Shown piece by piece: positions 13,945 through 21,143 of a stretch of 24,647 nucleotides of DNA. The position numbers were made by a program, and so were the translations under genes. The notes under the pieces were generated by a model. It was not told the origin of the DNA, did not search any database, and worked only from the letters and a program-made list of their open reading frames with translations. Origin of the DNA: CAZDAM01 sp964503595 (GTDB lineage Bacteria; Muiribacteriota; UBA6191); the NCBI GenBank assembly GCA_964503595.1, contig CAZDAM010000052.1, positions 1-24,647 on the forward strand, given 5' to 3'. The stretch's first letter is position 1. Each line of letters begins with the position of its first letter.

Positions 13945-16292
13945 TGGAATCTCTTGAAACTTCCATGGAAGAGCAGATTCGGGATGCACGCCGTCGTTGG
14001 TGGATTCCCGAAGAGTTTGATGGTTCCCTGATTTTTCAGGGGCTTTGTGAAAAACTGAGTCGCCAGAGTTCGGAGGTGGAGCTCAGGCGGGAAAGAGGAA
14101 GTTTTCATCCAGAGGAAATTGCCCAGAGATTCAGGCAGTTTCATGCCATGCAGGAACTCCTGAATCAGAGGCCCGGCTCTCTTGGGGCCCGAAGTGATGC
14201 CGAAATGCGGCAGAAACTCATTGCGGAAAAACTGTTTCTGAAGCGGGAAGAACTGGCTCTTCTGGGGCTTGATATTCTGGATTTTCTGGAGGTCCAGGCC
14301 CTGTCCCGTCAGCCCCGACTTGAGGCGCTTCGGCTGGAAAAGCTGGATTCTGATGAAAGTCTCTGGGAGTTTGCCCAGACCCTGGGTCGGACCTTTGATG
14401 AATCCCTGGGAATCCGGGATACGGCATCGGCAAAGCTTTCGGGTATTCGTCAGGAAATGGTGGCTTTGGAAAGCCAGATCCGTCGGGAACTCAAGCGCTT
14501 GATTCAGGCCGAAGATATGGCTCCGCTTCTGCAGGAAGAATTTTTTATCGAGCTGAACGGAAGGCATGTTCTTCTGGTCAGAACCGATCGCAAATCAGCC
14601 TGCCGCGGAATTGCTCACGGGACTTCCAACTCAGGTCAGACGACTTACATGGAGCCGCAGATTCTGGTTGAACTGAACAACCGTTTTGAGGAACTCAGGC
14701 AGGAGGAATCCACGGAGATTACGAGGATTCTGGGAGAGCTGAACCAGATTCTGAAAACCCTGGTGGAGCCTCTGAAACAGGTTCTCCGCCAGCTTGTGAG
14801 GCTTGATGTTCTAAGAGCTAAAGTCCTTTACGCCCGTGAGTATGCCGGTTGTGAACCGACTTTTTCCCCGGAAGGCCGGTTTGAGGTTCATGATTTTTAC
14901 CATCCGCTGGTAAAAAACTGTGTGGCGAATTCCATTCTTTTGAAGGAATCCCAGCGGATTGTCGTGATTTCCGGGCCGAATGCCGGGGGCAAGACAGTCA
15001 CAATGAAGTCACTGGCTTTGATGTGGTGGCTGCCGTCTCTTGGAATGCCTGCTCCGGCCAGTTCTGCAGTTCTTCCTGTGATTGATCGGATCCTCTGGCT
15101 GATGGGAGATTACCAGTCCCTGATGGATTCCATGTCTTCGTTTGCGGCTCATCTTGGGCGCTGGCAGAAGGTTCTGGGAAGTGCGACTGCCAACAGTCTT
15201 CTGGTTGCCGATGAGATCATGAATGCCACGGATCCCCGGGAGGGTGAAGTTTTGGCCTGTGAAATGCTCAGGTATCTGGGGAATGCCGGTTTGAGAGCTT
15301 TGATTTCGACTCACTACAACGAGGTGAAGAATCTGGCCCTGGAACAGGATCTCTTTGTAAATGCCTCCATGATTTTTGATACCAGAAACCTGAATCCGAC
15401 TTTCCGGTTTACGGTAGGAACTCCCGGTTCCAGCTATGGGCTGGAACTGGCGACCAAATTCGGTCTTCCTGAGGAAGTTCTGGAGGGGGCCCGAAAAAGG
15501 CTGGGAAGCACCCACTTTGAACTGAAGGATCTTCTGGAAGAAGAGAAGAAACAGCTGGTCCGGGTGCGTAATTTGAGAGAAAAAGCCAAGAAGCATGTCG
15601 ATATCATGAAATCTTTGCGGCAGGAACTGGAATCGACTCTGGAGCGCTTTGCCCGGGATCGGGAGAAGGTTCTGGAAAAAGCGTATCGTCGCGTCATGCG
15701 TGAAGATGAGGGGTTTCGTAAATCCTGGGATGAAAGATTCAGAGAGCTTGCAGATTCCAGAAAGGAAGAGCCCGATACAGTACCGGTTCGGGAGAAATTC
15801 CGGATTGACTATGAGGCTCGGGCCCGTCGTCAGGCCAAGGAACTCAAAAAGCTCCTTCCTGTGGAAGAAGCCCGCGTTGGTGATACGGTTCTGATCGAGG
15901 CCTACGGAAAACAGGCAAATGTGCTTGAGATCAAGGGCAGGGGTTCCAGACTCAAGGTGCAGATGGACGGAGTCATTCTTGAAGTCAACAGAAATGACGT
16001 CCGTTTGAGTGGCTTCACCCTTCAGAAAGGCCCCAGGGGCGGATATATGCTTGAAGCTTCGGATGATTTTGATGAAGTTGATTTGCGGGCCATGCAAAAG
16101 GATGAAGCTCTTTACCAGCTGGAAATCTTTCTGGATCAGGCATTGCTGAAACACTTGAGGGAGTTGAGAATCATTCATGGGAAAGGTGTGATCAAGCAGG
16201 CTGTGATCGAATTCCTGAAGCGTCATCCACAGACAACAGGTCTTGAGCTACGAGCCTTGAATGATGGCTTAACAGCGCTGGTGTGGGGATAG
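13944..16292 (+). CDS. mutS2: MutS2 family ATPase/endonuclease with Smr domain
   Basis: This 782-residue protein has MutS2 domain order and length: N-terminal coiled clamp, ATPase, long coiled coil, KOW-like segment, Smr nuclease. MutS2 acts on branched DNA to suppress recombination, and in Bacillus it also acts on collided ribosomes. Visible motifs are GTSNSGQTTYMEP (about 226-238), Walker A GPNAGGKT (344-351), GDYQSLMDSMSSFAAH (388-403), Walker B VADE (Asp423, Glu424), then ATDPREGE and STHYNE (His457). A charged coiled coil spans about 510-640, and VGDTVLIEAYGKQANVLEI is the KOW-like part. The Smr domain (about 705-782) has DLR (713-715) and IIHGKG (743-748). The usual LDLRG and HGKGTGALR are replaced by VDLRA and HGKGVIKQ. 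Only weak ribosome-binding sites precede the ATG; rpoN follows after 4 bases. Confidence 0.93.
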   Translation: MESLETSMEEQIRDARRRWWIPEEFDGSLIFQGLCEKLSRQSSEVELRRERGSFHPEEIAQRFRQFHAMQELLNQRPGSLGARSDAEMRQKLIAEKLFLKREELALLGLDILDFLEVQALSRQPRLEALRLEKLDSDESLWEFAQTLGRTFDESLGIRDTASAKLSGIRQEMVALESQIRRELKRLIQAEDMAPLLQEEFFIELNGRHVLLVRTDRKSACRGIAHGTSNSGQTTYMEPQILVELNNRFEELRQEESTEITRILGELNQILKTLVEPLKQVLRQLVRLDVLRAKVLYAREYAGCEPTFSPEGRFEVHDFYHPLVKNCVANSILLKESQRIVVISGPNAGGKTVTMKSLALMWWLPSLGMPAPASSAVLPVIDRILWLMGDYQSLMDSMSSFAAHLGRWQKVLGSATANSLLVADEIMNATDPREGEVLACEMLRYLGNAGLRALISTHYNEVKNLALEQDLFVNASMIFDTRNLNPTFRFTVGTPGSSYGLELATKFGLPEEVLEGARKRLGSTHFELKDLLEEEKKQLVRVRNLREKAKKHVDIMKSLRQELESTLERFARDREKVLEKAYRRVMREDEGFRKSWDERFRELADSRKEEPDTVPVREKFRIDYEARARRQAKELKKLLPVEEARVGDTVLIEAYGKQANVLEIKGRGSRLKVQMDGVILEVNRNDVRLSGFTLQKGPRGGYMLEASDDFDEVDLRAMQKDEALYQLEIFLDQALLKHLRELRIIHGKGVIKQAVIEFLKRHPQTTGLELRALNDGLTALVWG

Positions 16293-16296
16293 TCTC

Positions 16297-17712
16297 ATGA
16301 AACTCCATCAGGAACTGGCGGCCCGCCAGATTCAAACACTTAAACTGACCCCCCAGCTGCAGCAGGCAGTCAAGATTCTTCAGGCCTCCCGCCAGGAGCT
16401 GGAGGAGATGGTGGAGCAGGAAGCTTTGGAAAATCCTGTCCTGGACTGGCAGAAATCAGCAGGGGAAGGATCTGATATTCCAGAGACCGAGGAAAAATCC
16501 GAAGATCCCCAGAAGGAAGATCTGGTTGAATACGTCCAGGATTTTGAGCGCTACGTTGGTGAGGACCAGGACAGCTGGTCTTCGGTCTCTCTGGAAGAAC
16601 AGGAAGGTGGGTTTGAAGAATGGTTCAGCCGCCCTCCTAGTCTTCAGGAGACACTTCAGCAGCAATACGATCTCTCCTGTGATCGTGAGCTTCTGAAAAA
16701 AATCGGGGTTTACCTGATTGCATCCCTGGATTCACGGGGATACCTCAGGGAAAGTCTTGAAAGAATTGCTTCGGCCCTGATGGTGGATATGGAGGATGTG
16801 AAGGAGGCACTGGCACTTTTACAGAGCCTGGAGCCCCTTGGGATTGGAGCCAGGGACTTAAAGGAATGTCTTCAGATTCAGCTTTGGGCCCAAAAAAAGG
16901 ACTTGCCTCTGGTGGAGGCAATTTTGGAATCCCATCTGGAAGATCTGGCGGCGAACCGCTATCGTGAGATCAGTAAGGCAACCGGAGCGGATTTTGATCA
17001 GATCGAAAAAGCTGTGGCCTACATCCGCAGTCTGAACCCCAGGCCGGCTTCGGGGTTCCTGCTGGAGTCGGCCCAGCCGGAATCCATCACTCCGGATATT
17101 TTTCTTGAGTTTAAGGATGATGAGCCGGTGATCACTCTCAATGATCATCTGCTCCCCAATCTCTTCATCAATCCCTGGTACCGGGAAAGAATCCAGAATG
17201 CGGAGGGAATGACCAAGGAAGAGCTGGGCTGGTTGAAGCAGAAGCTTGATTCGGCAATGTGGTTTCGTCAGTGCATCGAGAAAAGAAACGAGACGATCCT
17301 TCTGATAGCGGACGCCATCTTCAATATCCAGGCTGATTTCTTTCATGCAGGAGTAAAGGGCCTGAAGCCCCTGACTCTGGCCGATATTGCTTCCAGAGTG
17401 GAGCGCCATGAAGCAACTGTTTCCAGGGTTGTAAACGGAAAATATGCCTTGACACCTTCAGGGATTTTCGAACTGAAGTTTTTCTTTTCCGGAGGACTGA
17501 AATCAGATGATGGGGAAATGGTATCTTCACGCCATATCCGGGAGATTTTACAGAAGGCTATTGAAGAAGAAGATGCCAGAAGACCGATTTCGGATCAGGC
17601 CCTTTCCCAGCTTTTGAAAGCTCAGGGCATTGATATTGCCAGAAGAACGGTTACCAAATATCGCGAAATGATGGGGATTCCCAGTTCTTCGCGGCGAAAG
17701 AAATATGTTTGA
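16297..17712 (+). CDS. rpoN: RNA polymerase sigma-54 factor
   Basis: This 471-residue alternative sigma factor directs RNA polymerase to -24/-12 promoters and needs an AAA+ enhancer-binding activator. Region I (about 1-50) is the Gln/Leu-rich activator-contacting segment, IQTLKLTPQLQQAVKILQAS followed by LEEMVEQEALENPVLD. An acidic region II spans about 55-105. The core-binding region follows with LGIGARDLKECLQIQL and the SLNPRP element. The helix-turn-helix stretch contains ADIASRVERHEATVSRVVNG. The RpoN box ARRTVTKYRE lies at about 451-460, and it ends with the basic RRKKYV. It is the full family length. The start lies 4 bp after mutS2, suggesting co-transcription. The usual neighbours hpf and ptsN are absent, and no enhancer-binding protein is in the window. 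Confidence 0.96.
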   Translation: MKLHQELAARQIQTLKLTPQLQQAVKILQASRQELEEMVEQEALENPVLDWQKSAGEGSDIPETEEKSEDPQKEDLVEYVQDFERYVGEDQDSWSSVSLEEQEGGFEEWFSRPPSLQETLQQQYDLSCDRELLKKIGVYLIASLDSRGYLRESLERIASALMVDMEDVKEALALLQSLEPLGIGARDLKECLQIQLWAQKKDLPLVEAILESHLEDLAANRYREISKATGADFDQIEKAVAYIRSLNPRPASGFLLESAQPESITPDIFLEFKDDEPVITLNDHLLPNLFINPWYRERIQNAEGMTKEELGWLKQKLDSAMWFRQCIEKRNETILLIADAIFNIQADFFHAGVKGLKPLTLADIASRVERHEATVSRVVNGKYALTPSGIFELKFFFSGGLKSDDGEMVSSRHIREILQKAIEEEDARRPISDQALSQLLKAQGIDIARRTVTKYREMMGIPSSSRRKKYV

Positions 17713-17737
17713 GCCATTCCCTTCGGCTCTGTTATAA
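17709..17737 (+). promoter_or_regulatory. Sigma-70-type promoter for the yebC-ruvC-ung group
   Basis: TTGAGC (17709-17714) is followed by 17 bases and TTATAA (17732-17737). The -35 box overlaps the rpoN stop codon. The predicted start is about 27 bases before the yebC-like ATG, which has AAGGAG at 17760-17765. This would let the downstream genes be transcribed apart from mutS2-rpoN. Confidence 0.6.
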
Positions 17738-17770
17738 ATTTCCCTTCGATTTCAAAATAAAGGAGTGGTT

Positions 17771-18529
17771 ATGGCCGGCCATAGTAAATGGGCAAATATC
17801 AAGCATCGTAAGGGTGCGGCGGATGCACGCCGGGCCAAGGTCTTTACCAAATTGATCCGGGAGCTGGTCAGTGCCGCCCGTATGGGTGGAGGAGATGCTG
17901 ATGCCAATCCCCGTCTGCGCCTGGCCATCCAGAAGGCCCGCAGCGCCAATATGCCTAAAGATACCGTGGACAAGGCGGTCAAGCGCGGTTCCGGCGGTGG
18001 AAATGAGGACAATTTTGAAGAAGGGATCTATGAAGGGTACGGGGCCAATGGTGCCGGCTTCATGGTGGAAGTCTTGACAGATAACAAGGTCCGCACGGCG
18101 GCAGATGTACGTCGCTGGTTTACCAAATTCGGCAATGGACTGGGAAGCCCCGGAAGTGTCGGTTACAATTTTGATCGGGTTGGGCAGATTCTGGTAAGCC
18201 GCGATCTCATGGCTGAAGATGCCCTGATGGATCATGTTCTGGAGTCCGGAGCAGAAGATCTGGTCACGGATGATGAAGAACAGTTTGAAGTTCTTTGTGC
18301 TCCGGAGAATTTCAATGATGTCAGGGATTATTTTGAAACCAACAGTATTGAAGTTGTGGAATCCGGAGTGGTGATGCGGCCAAAAACCCGCGTTCAGGTG
18401 AGCGGGGAGGATCTAATCAAAATGCTGAAACTGGTGAATGCACTGGAAGACAACGATGATGTTCAGAACGTGTATCACAATTTTGATGCAGATGAAAACG
18501 AGCTTCAGGAGGCCATGGAGCGGGTGTGA
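17771..18529 (+). CDS. yebC: YebC/PmpR family protein (TACO1-like)
   Basis: This 252-residue member of the YebC/TACO1 family begins with the diagnostic MAGHSKWANIKHRKGAADAR. The family includes proposed DNA-binding regulators (PmpR) and, by more recent work, translation factors that relieve ribosome stalling on proline-rich stretches. FTKLIREL, NPRLRLAIQKARSANMPKD and IYEGYGANGAGFMVE are also typical, and the acidic C-terminal domain ends in VYHNFDADE. The ATG at 17771 follows AAGGAG by 5 bases and gives the conserved N-terminus; an in-frame GTG at 17765 is inside the ribosome-binding site. The stop overlaps the ruvC start by 4 bp (GTGA). YebC next to RuvC is a common bacterial arrangement. 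Confidence 0.95.
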   Translation: MAGHSKWANIKHRKGAADARRAKVFTKLIRELVSAARMGGGDADANPRLRLAIQKARSANMPKDTVDKAVKRGSGGGNEDNFEEGIYEGYGANGAGFMVEVLTDNKVRTAADVRRWFTKFGNGLGSPGSVGYNFDRVGQILVSRDLMAEDALMDHVLESGAEDLVTDDEEQFEVLCAPENFNDVRDYFETNSIEVVESGVVMRPKTRVQVSGEDLIKMLKLVNALEDNDDVQNVYHNFDADENELQEAMERV

Positions 18530-19026
18530 AATCTCCTGGTGTTGTTCTTGGAGTTGACCCGGGGCTGGCAACAGTTGGCTACGGGGTTGTCGATCTTCAG
18601 GGAAGAGAACCCCGCTGTGTTGCCTATGGCTGTATCCGTACGGAAGCCTATCTGGATCTGGGAGCTCGCCTTCGGATCATCCGCGAGGATCTGGCAGCTC
18701 TGATTGAAAGATATGAGCCTCAGTGGGCGGCAGTGGAAAAACTTTTCTTCAACCGCAATGTGACCACCGGGATTGCCGTGGCTCATGCCAGGGGGGTCAT
18801 TCTCCTTGGGATTGCGGAAACCGGGGTCAAACTTGCCGAATATTCCCCTCAGGAAATCAAGAGTCAGCTTTTGGGTTATGGACGGGCGGAAAAGCATCAG
18901 ATGCAGTCCATGGTGCAAAAAACGCTGAAACTCAGTGAGAAGCCAACTCCAGATGACGCGGCGGATGGCCTGGCGATTGCCCTTTGTCATCTAAAGCAGC
19001 TGCAAAGGAATGCAAAGTGGAAGTGA
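18526..19026 (+). CDS. ruvC: Holliday junction resolvase RuvC
   Basis: This 166-residue dimeric endonuclease cuts four-way DNA junctions made by recombination. It has the RNase-H fold with all four acidic residues: Asp11 in LGVDPGLATVGYG, Glu71 in AVEKLFF, and Asp144 and Asp147 in PDDAADGLAIALCH. The conserved GRAEKHQM and YSPQEIKSQLLG segments are also present. The start is GTG at 18526, overlapping the yebC stop, with AGGAGG about 13 bases upstream and GGAG nearer. In many bacteria ruvA and ruvB follow; here a uracil-DNA glycosylase gene follows instead, so RuvAB must be encoded elsewhere. Confidence 0.96.
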   Translation: MKSPGVVLGVDPGLATVGYGVVDLQGREPRCVAYGCIRTEAYLDLGARLRIIREDLAALIERYEPQWAAVEKLFFNRNVTTGIAVAHARGVILLGIAETGVKLAEYSPQEIKSQLLGYGRAEKHQMQSMVQKTLKLSEKPTPDDAADGLAIALCHLKQLQRNAKWK

Positions 19027-19700
19027 AGCCCCAGATCCATGAATCCTGGCTTTCCCGTTTAAAATCATCTTTTGAGTGGGAAAGCTTCAGGGAGTTGAAG
19101 CGTTTTCTTCTGGAAGAGAAGAAAAACCGGAAAATGATTTTTCCACCAGGTCCTCAGATTTTTGCAGCTCTGGATTCGACTCCCTTCGAAGAAGTCAGAG
19201 TCGTGATTTTAGGCCAGGATCCTTATCACGGTCCGAATCAGGCGCATGGAATGTGTTTTTCGGTTTGCCCTCCTGAACCGGCTCCTCCTTCACTGGTAAA
19301 TATTTTCAGGGAGCTTAAGGATGATCTGGGTTGCGAGATTCCTGGCCATGGAGATTTGACTCACTGGGCGAAGCAGGGGGTTTTACTTCTGAATACGGTT
19401 CTGACTGTGAGGGCCCATCAGGCTGCCTCGCATCGGGGTAAAGGCTGGGAACCCTTTACAGATGAGATTATCCGTAGATTGAGTCAGGAGCATGAAAGCC
19501 TGGTCTTTTTTCTGTGGGGCCGCGATGCCAGAAATAAAAAACCTTTGATTGATTTGGCCCGGCACTGTGTTCTGGAGTCTCCTCATCCATCGCCTTTGTC
19601 GGCCCATCGTGGATTTTTCGGCTCCCGGCCTTTTTCCCGGGCGAATGAATTCCTTCGGTTGAGAGGGCGGACCGGGATTGACTGGCAGATTCCGGTTTAG
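19017..19700 (+). CDS. ung: Uracil-DNA glycosylase, family 1
   Basis: This enzyme of about 227 residues removes uracil from DNA and so starts base-excision repair of deaminated cytosine. The catalytic water-activating motif VVILGQDPYHGPNQAHGMCF carries the key Asp and Tyr. PPSLVNIFREL, WAKQGVLLLNTVLTV and the C-terminal HPSPLSAHRGFFGSRPF (leucine loop and His) complete the Ung pattern. The frame is open from TTG 18984, but AAAGGA at 19004-19009 is well placed for GTG 19017; GTG 19023, which would overlap the ruvC stop by 4 bp, is an alternative. It overlaps ruvC by 10 bp and is probably the last gene of this transcription unit. Confidence 0.95.
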   Translation: MEVKPQIHESWLSRLKSSFEWESFRELKRFLLEEKKNRKMIFPPGPQIFAALDSTPFEEVRVVILGQDPYHGPNQAHGMCFSVCPPEPAPPSLVNIFRELKDDLGCEIPGHGDLTHWAKQGVLLLNTVLTVRAHQAASHRGKGWEPFTDEIIRRLSQEHESLVFFLWGRDARNKKPLIDLARHCVLESPHPSPLSAHRGFFGSRPFSRANEFLRLRGRTGIDWQIPV

Positions 19701-19703
19701 GGG

Positions 19704-19732
19704 TTGACGCTTTCCAGAAAAGATTCAATACT
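19704..19732 (+). promoter_or_regulatory. Promoter of the repeat-containing secreted protein gene
   Basis: TTGACG (19704-19709), 17 bases and AATACT (19727-19732) lie just after the ung stop codon. The predicted start is about 29 bases before the ATG at 19768, which has GGGAGG (19755-19760) as ribosome-binding site. Confidence 0.5.
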
Positions 19733-19767
19733 TGATCGTGGGGATCTTGTGTCCGGGAGGATTGATA

Positions 19768-21021
19768 ATGAAAAATCAGCTTATGAGAGGAATTGCAGCG
19801 ATATTACTGGTGATTCCTGTCTCAGCCGACAACTCGGTGAATATTGTGGGAGCGGCCCGCAATGCAACGAATGCGATGCTCTCCGCCGGGGCTCAGGAGG
19901 CTGTGCGTGTACAGCAGCTCGAATCCAGACTGGATGAGCGGCAGTTCAGTGCTATGCAGCAGCTTAATGCCAGAAACGCGGCTTTCACTCTTCCCACCAG
20001 TGATCAGCCAGCGACTCCCCCGGCAGCATCTGGTGGGGCCACTGAAGCTCCTTCGGCTCCAGCCTCGTCTGCCAGTGGCAGTAGTGTGGCTCCCTCGGCT
20101 CCAGCCTCGTCTGCCAGTGGCAGTAGTGTGGCTCCTTCGGCTCCAGCCTCGTCTGCCAGTGGCAGTAGTGTGGCTCCTTCGGCCAATGGAAGAATCAATG
20201 TTGCCCAGTTGGGGAGCGGGGCAAGTGAGCTTGTCGATAGTAAGCTTGATGAATTAGGCAATAATCTGCGGAATGTTGAGGAACTGACTTCAAGATTTCA
20301 GCAGAATCCAAGTGATGAGAACAAAACGTCCCTTACTGCGGGTTTACAGAACTATTTCATTATTAAGAATACACTTGAGCAGCTGGATGGTTTGAATGAA
20401 GATCAGGCTGGGCTGCTTCGTCTAATAGGTGGGGATCACTTCAATAACAATGTGCGTATCAACGTAGCTCCTGTCATGGAAGGTGTGGATCAGAACACTG
20501 TAGATGAGCAGTTTCTGCAAAGCTTGACTAGAGCAGAGAATAGTCCAGAAAATCCTTCTGTTGATACTTCTTCAGAGGGAGGCTCCGAGACCCGTACAGG
20601 AGAAGTCGATACGACTCCTGAAGAAGCTCCAGTTTCTCCTGAAGAGGCTATTATGGCCAGCTGTGGGGGGAATTTTGGTTTGTCCGATAAAGGCGCCTTG
20701 ATGGCCAAACTGGCTTCCGTTGAGTGTTCTCAGGCTCTTCAGGCGGATCCGGCCAAGGCAGTCCTGGTTCAGCAGGTCATGTGGGATCTTTCCAATTCCC
20801 GTGGCAGCAGTCTGCTTCTGGGAAGAGGTGGCCCTGGTGAGAGAATCGCATCCTTAAGGGATGCTTTAGGAGTCAATATCGGCTCCAATCTGCCACCGGC
20901 TCTGGACATAAGGGCTCGCCAGAGAGCCATTGCTTCGACTTCTCTCCCGAATCCGGATACGGGAAATGCCGGGGGTCGGCCAGTCATTGATCAGATGGGA
21001 AACAATAGCGATCGCGACTGA
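19768..21021 (+). CDS. Exported protein with Ser/Ala/Pro repeat linker, unknown function
   Basis: I do not recognise a family. The 417-residue product starts at ATG 19768 (GGGAGG 7 bases upstream) with a Sec signal of about 20 residues ending VSA. A helical segment (about 25-72) contains VRVQQLESRLDERQFSAMQQ. Residues 94-135 are three exact 14-residue copies of APSAPASSASGSSV, a flexible linker encoded by 42-bp DNA repeats. A helical domain (about 145-255) and an acidic Ser/Thr/Glu-rich stretch (about 255-293) follow. The C-terminal domain (about 294-390) has its only two mature cysteines at 299 and 320, which could form a disulfide. Its build (signal, low-complexity linker, helices) is like the gene at 1135-2349, but I see no clear sequence match. 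It is a single-gene unit with its own promoter and terminator. Confidence 0.8.
   Translation: MKNQLMRGIAAILLVIPVSADNSVNIVGAARNATNAMLSAGAQEAVRVQQLESRLDERQFSAMQQLNARNAAFTLPTSDQPATPPAASGGATEAPSAPASSASGSSVAPSAPASSASGSSVAPSAPASSASGSSVAPSANGRINVAQLGSGASELVDSKLDELGNNLRNVEELTSRFQQNPSDENKTSLTAGLQNYFIIKNTLEQLDGLNEDQAGLLRLIGGDHFNNNVRINVAPVMEGVDQNTVDEQFLQSLTRAENSPENPSVDTSSEGGSETRTGEVDTTPEEAPVSPEEAIMASCGGNFGLSDKGALMAKLASVECSQALQADPAKAVLVQQVMWDLSNSRGSSLLLGRGGPGERIASLRDALGVNIGSNLPPALDIRARQRAIASTSLPNPDTGNAGGRPVIDQMGNNSDRD
20047..20183 (+). repeat. 42-bp tandem repeat, three copies plus partial
   Basis: Units lie at 20047-20088, 20089-20130 and 20131-20172, with an 11-base partial fourth. Each encodes 14 residues in frame. 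The units differ by a single base (T to C in unit 2), so the array is young or kept uniform. Copy number is likely to vary between strains without breaking the frame. Confidence 0.95.
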
Positions 21022-21031
21022 TTCCGGTCAG

Positions 21032-21077
21032 AGAAAACCGCCCTCTTGCTGAAAAGGAAGGGGGCGGTTTTGTTTTT
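21032..21077 (+). terminator. Rho-independent terminator
   Basis: A GC-rich stem pairs AAAACCGCCC with GGGCGGTTTT, followed by TGTTTTTCCC on the plus strand. It closes the secreted-protein gene and separates it from moeA. Confidence 0.85.
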
Positions 21078-21143
21078 CCCTGAAAAAAACCTAAGGGTTC
21101 GGCCATTGCTCTGCGATAAAGATAGGGAGGAGGTGGAATCCGT

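Noticed and set aside
13902..14567. Upstream extension of the dusA reading frame
   Set aside because: The extra 222 codons are antisense to the mutS2 N-terminal region, do not resemble any Dus part, and the family N-terminus begins at the ATG at 13901.
15009..16226. 405-codon open frame on the minus strand inside mutS2
   Set aside because: The mutS2 frame on the plus strand has all its family motifs over this whole stretch. The antisense product has no recognisable domain and no plausible start signals, so it is a codon-bias shadow.
20047..20183. Regular repeats considered as a CRISPR array
   Set aside because: The units are directly adjacent without spacers and are in frame within a coding sequence, so this is a coding tandem repeat.
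21078..21143. Possible molybdenum-cofactor riboswitch before moeA
   Set aside because: Only 66 bases lie between the terminator and the moeA start, too short for that riboswitch class, and no matching stem structure is visible. I also found no convincing promoter here.
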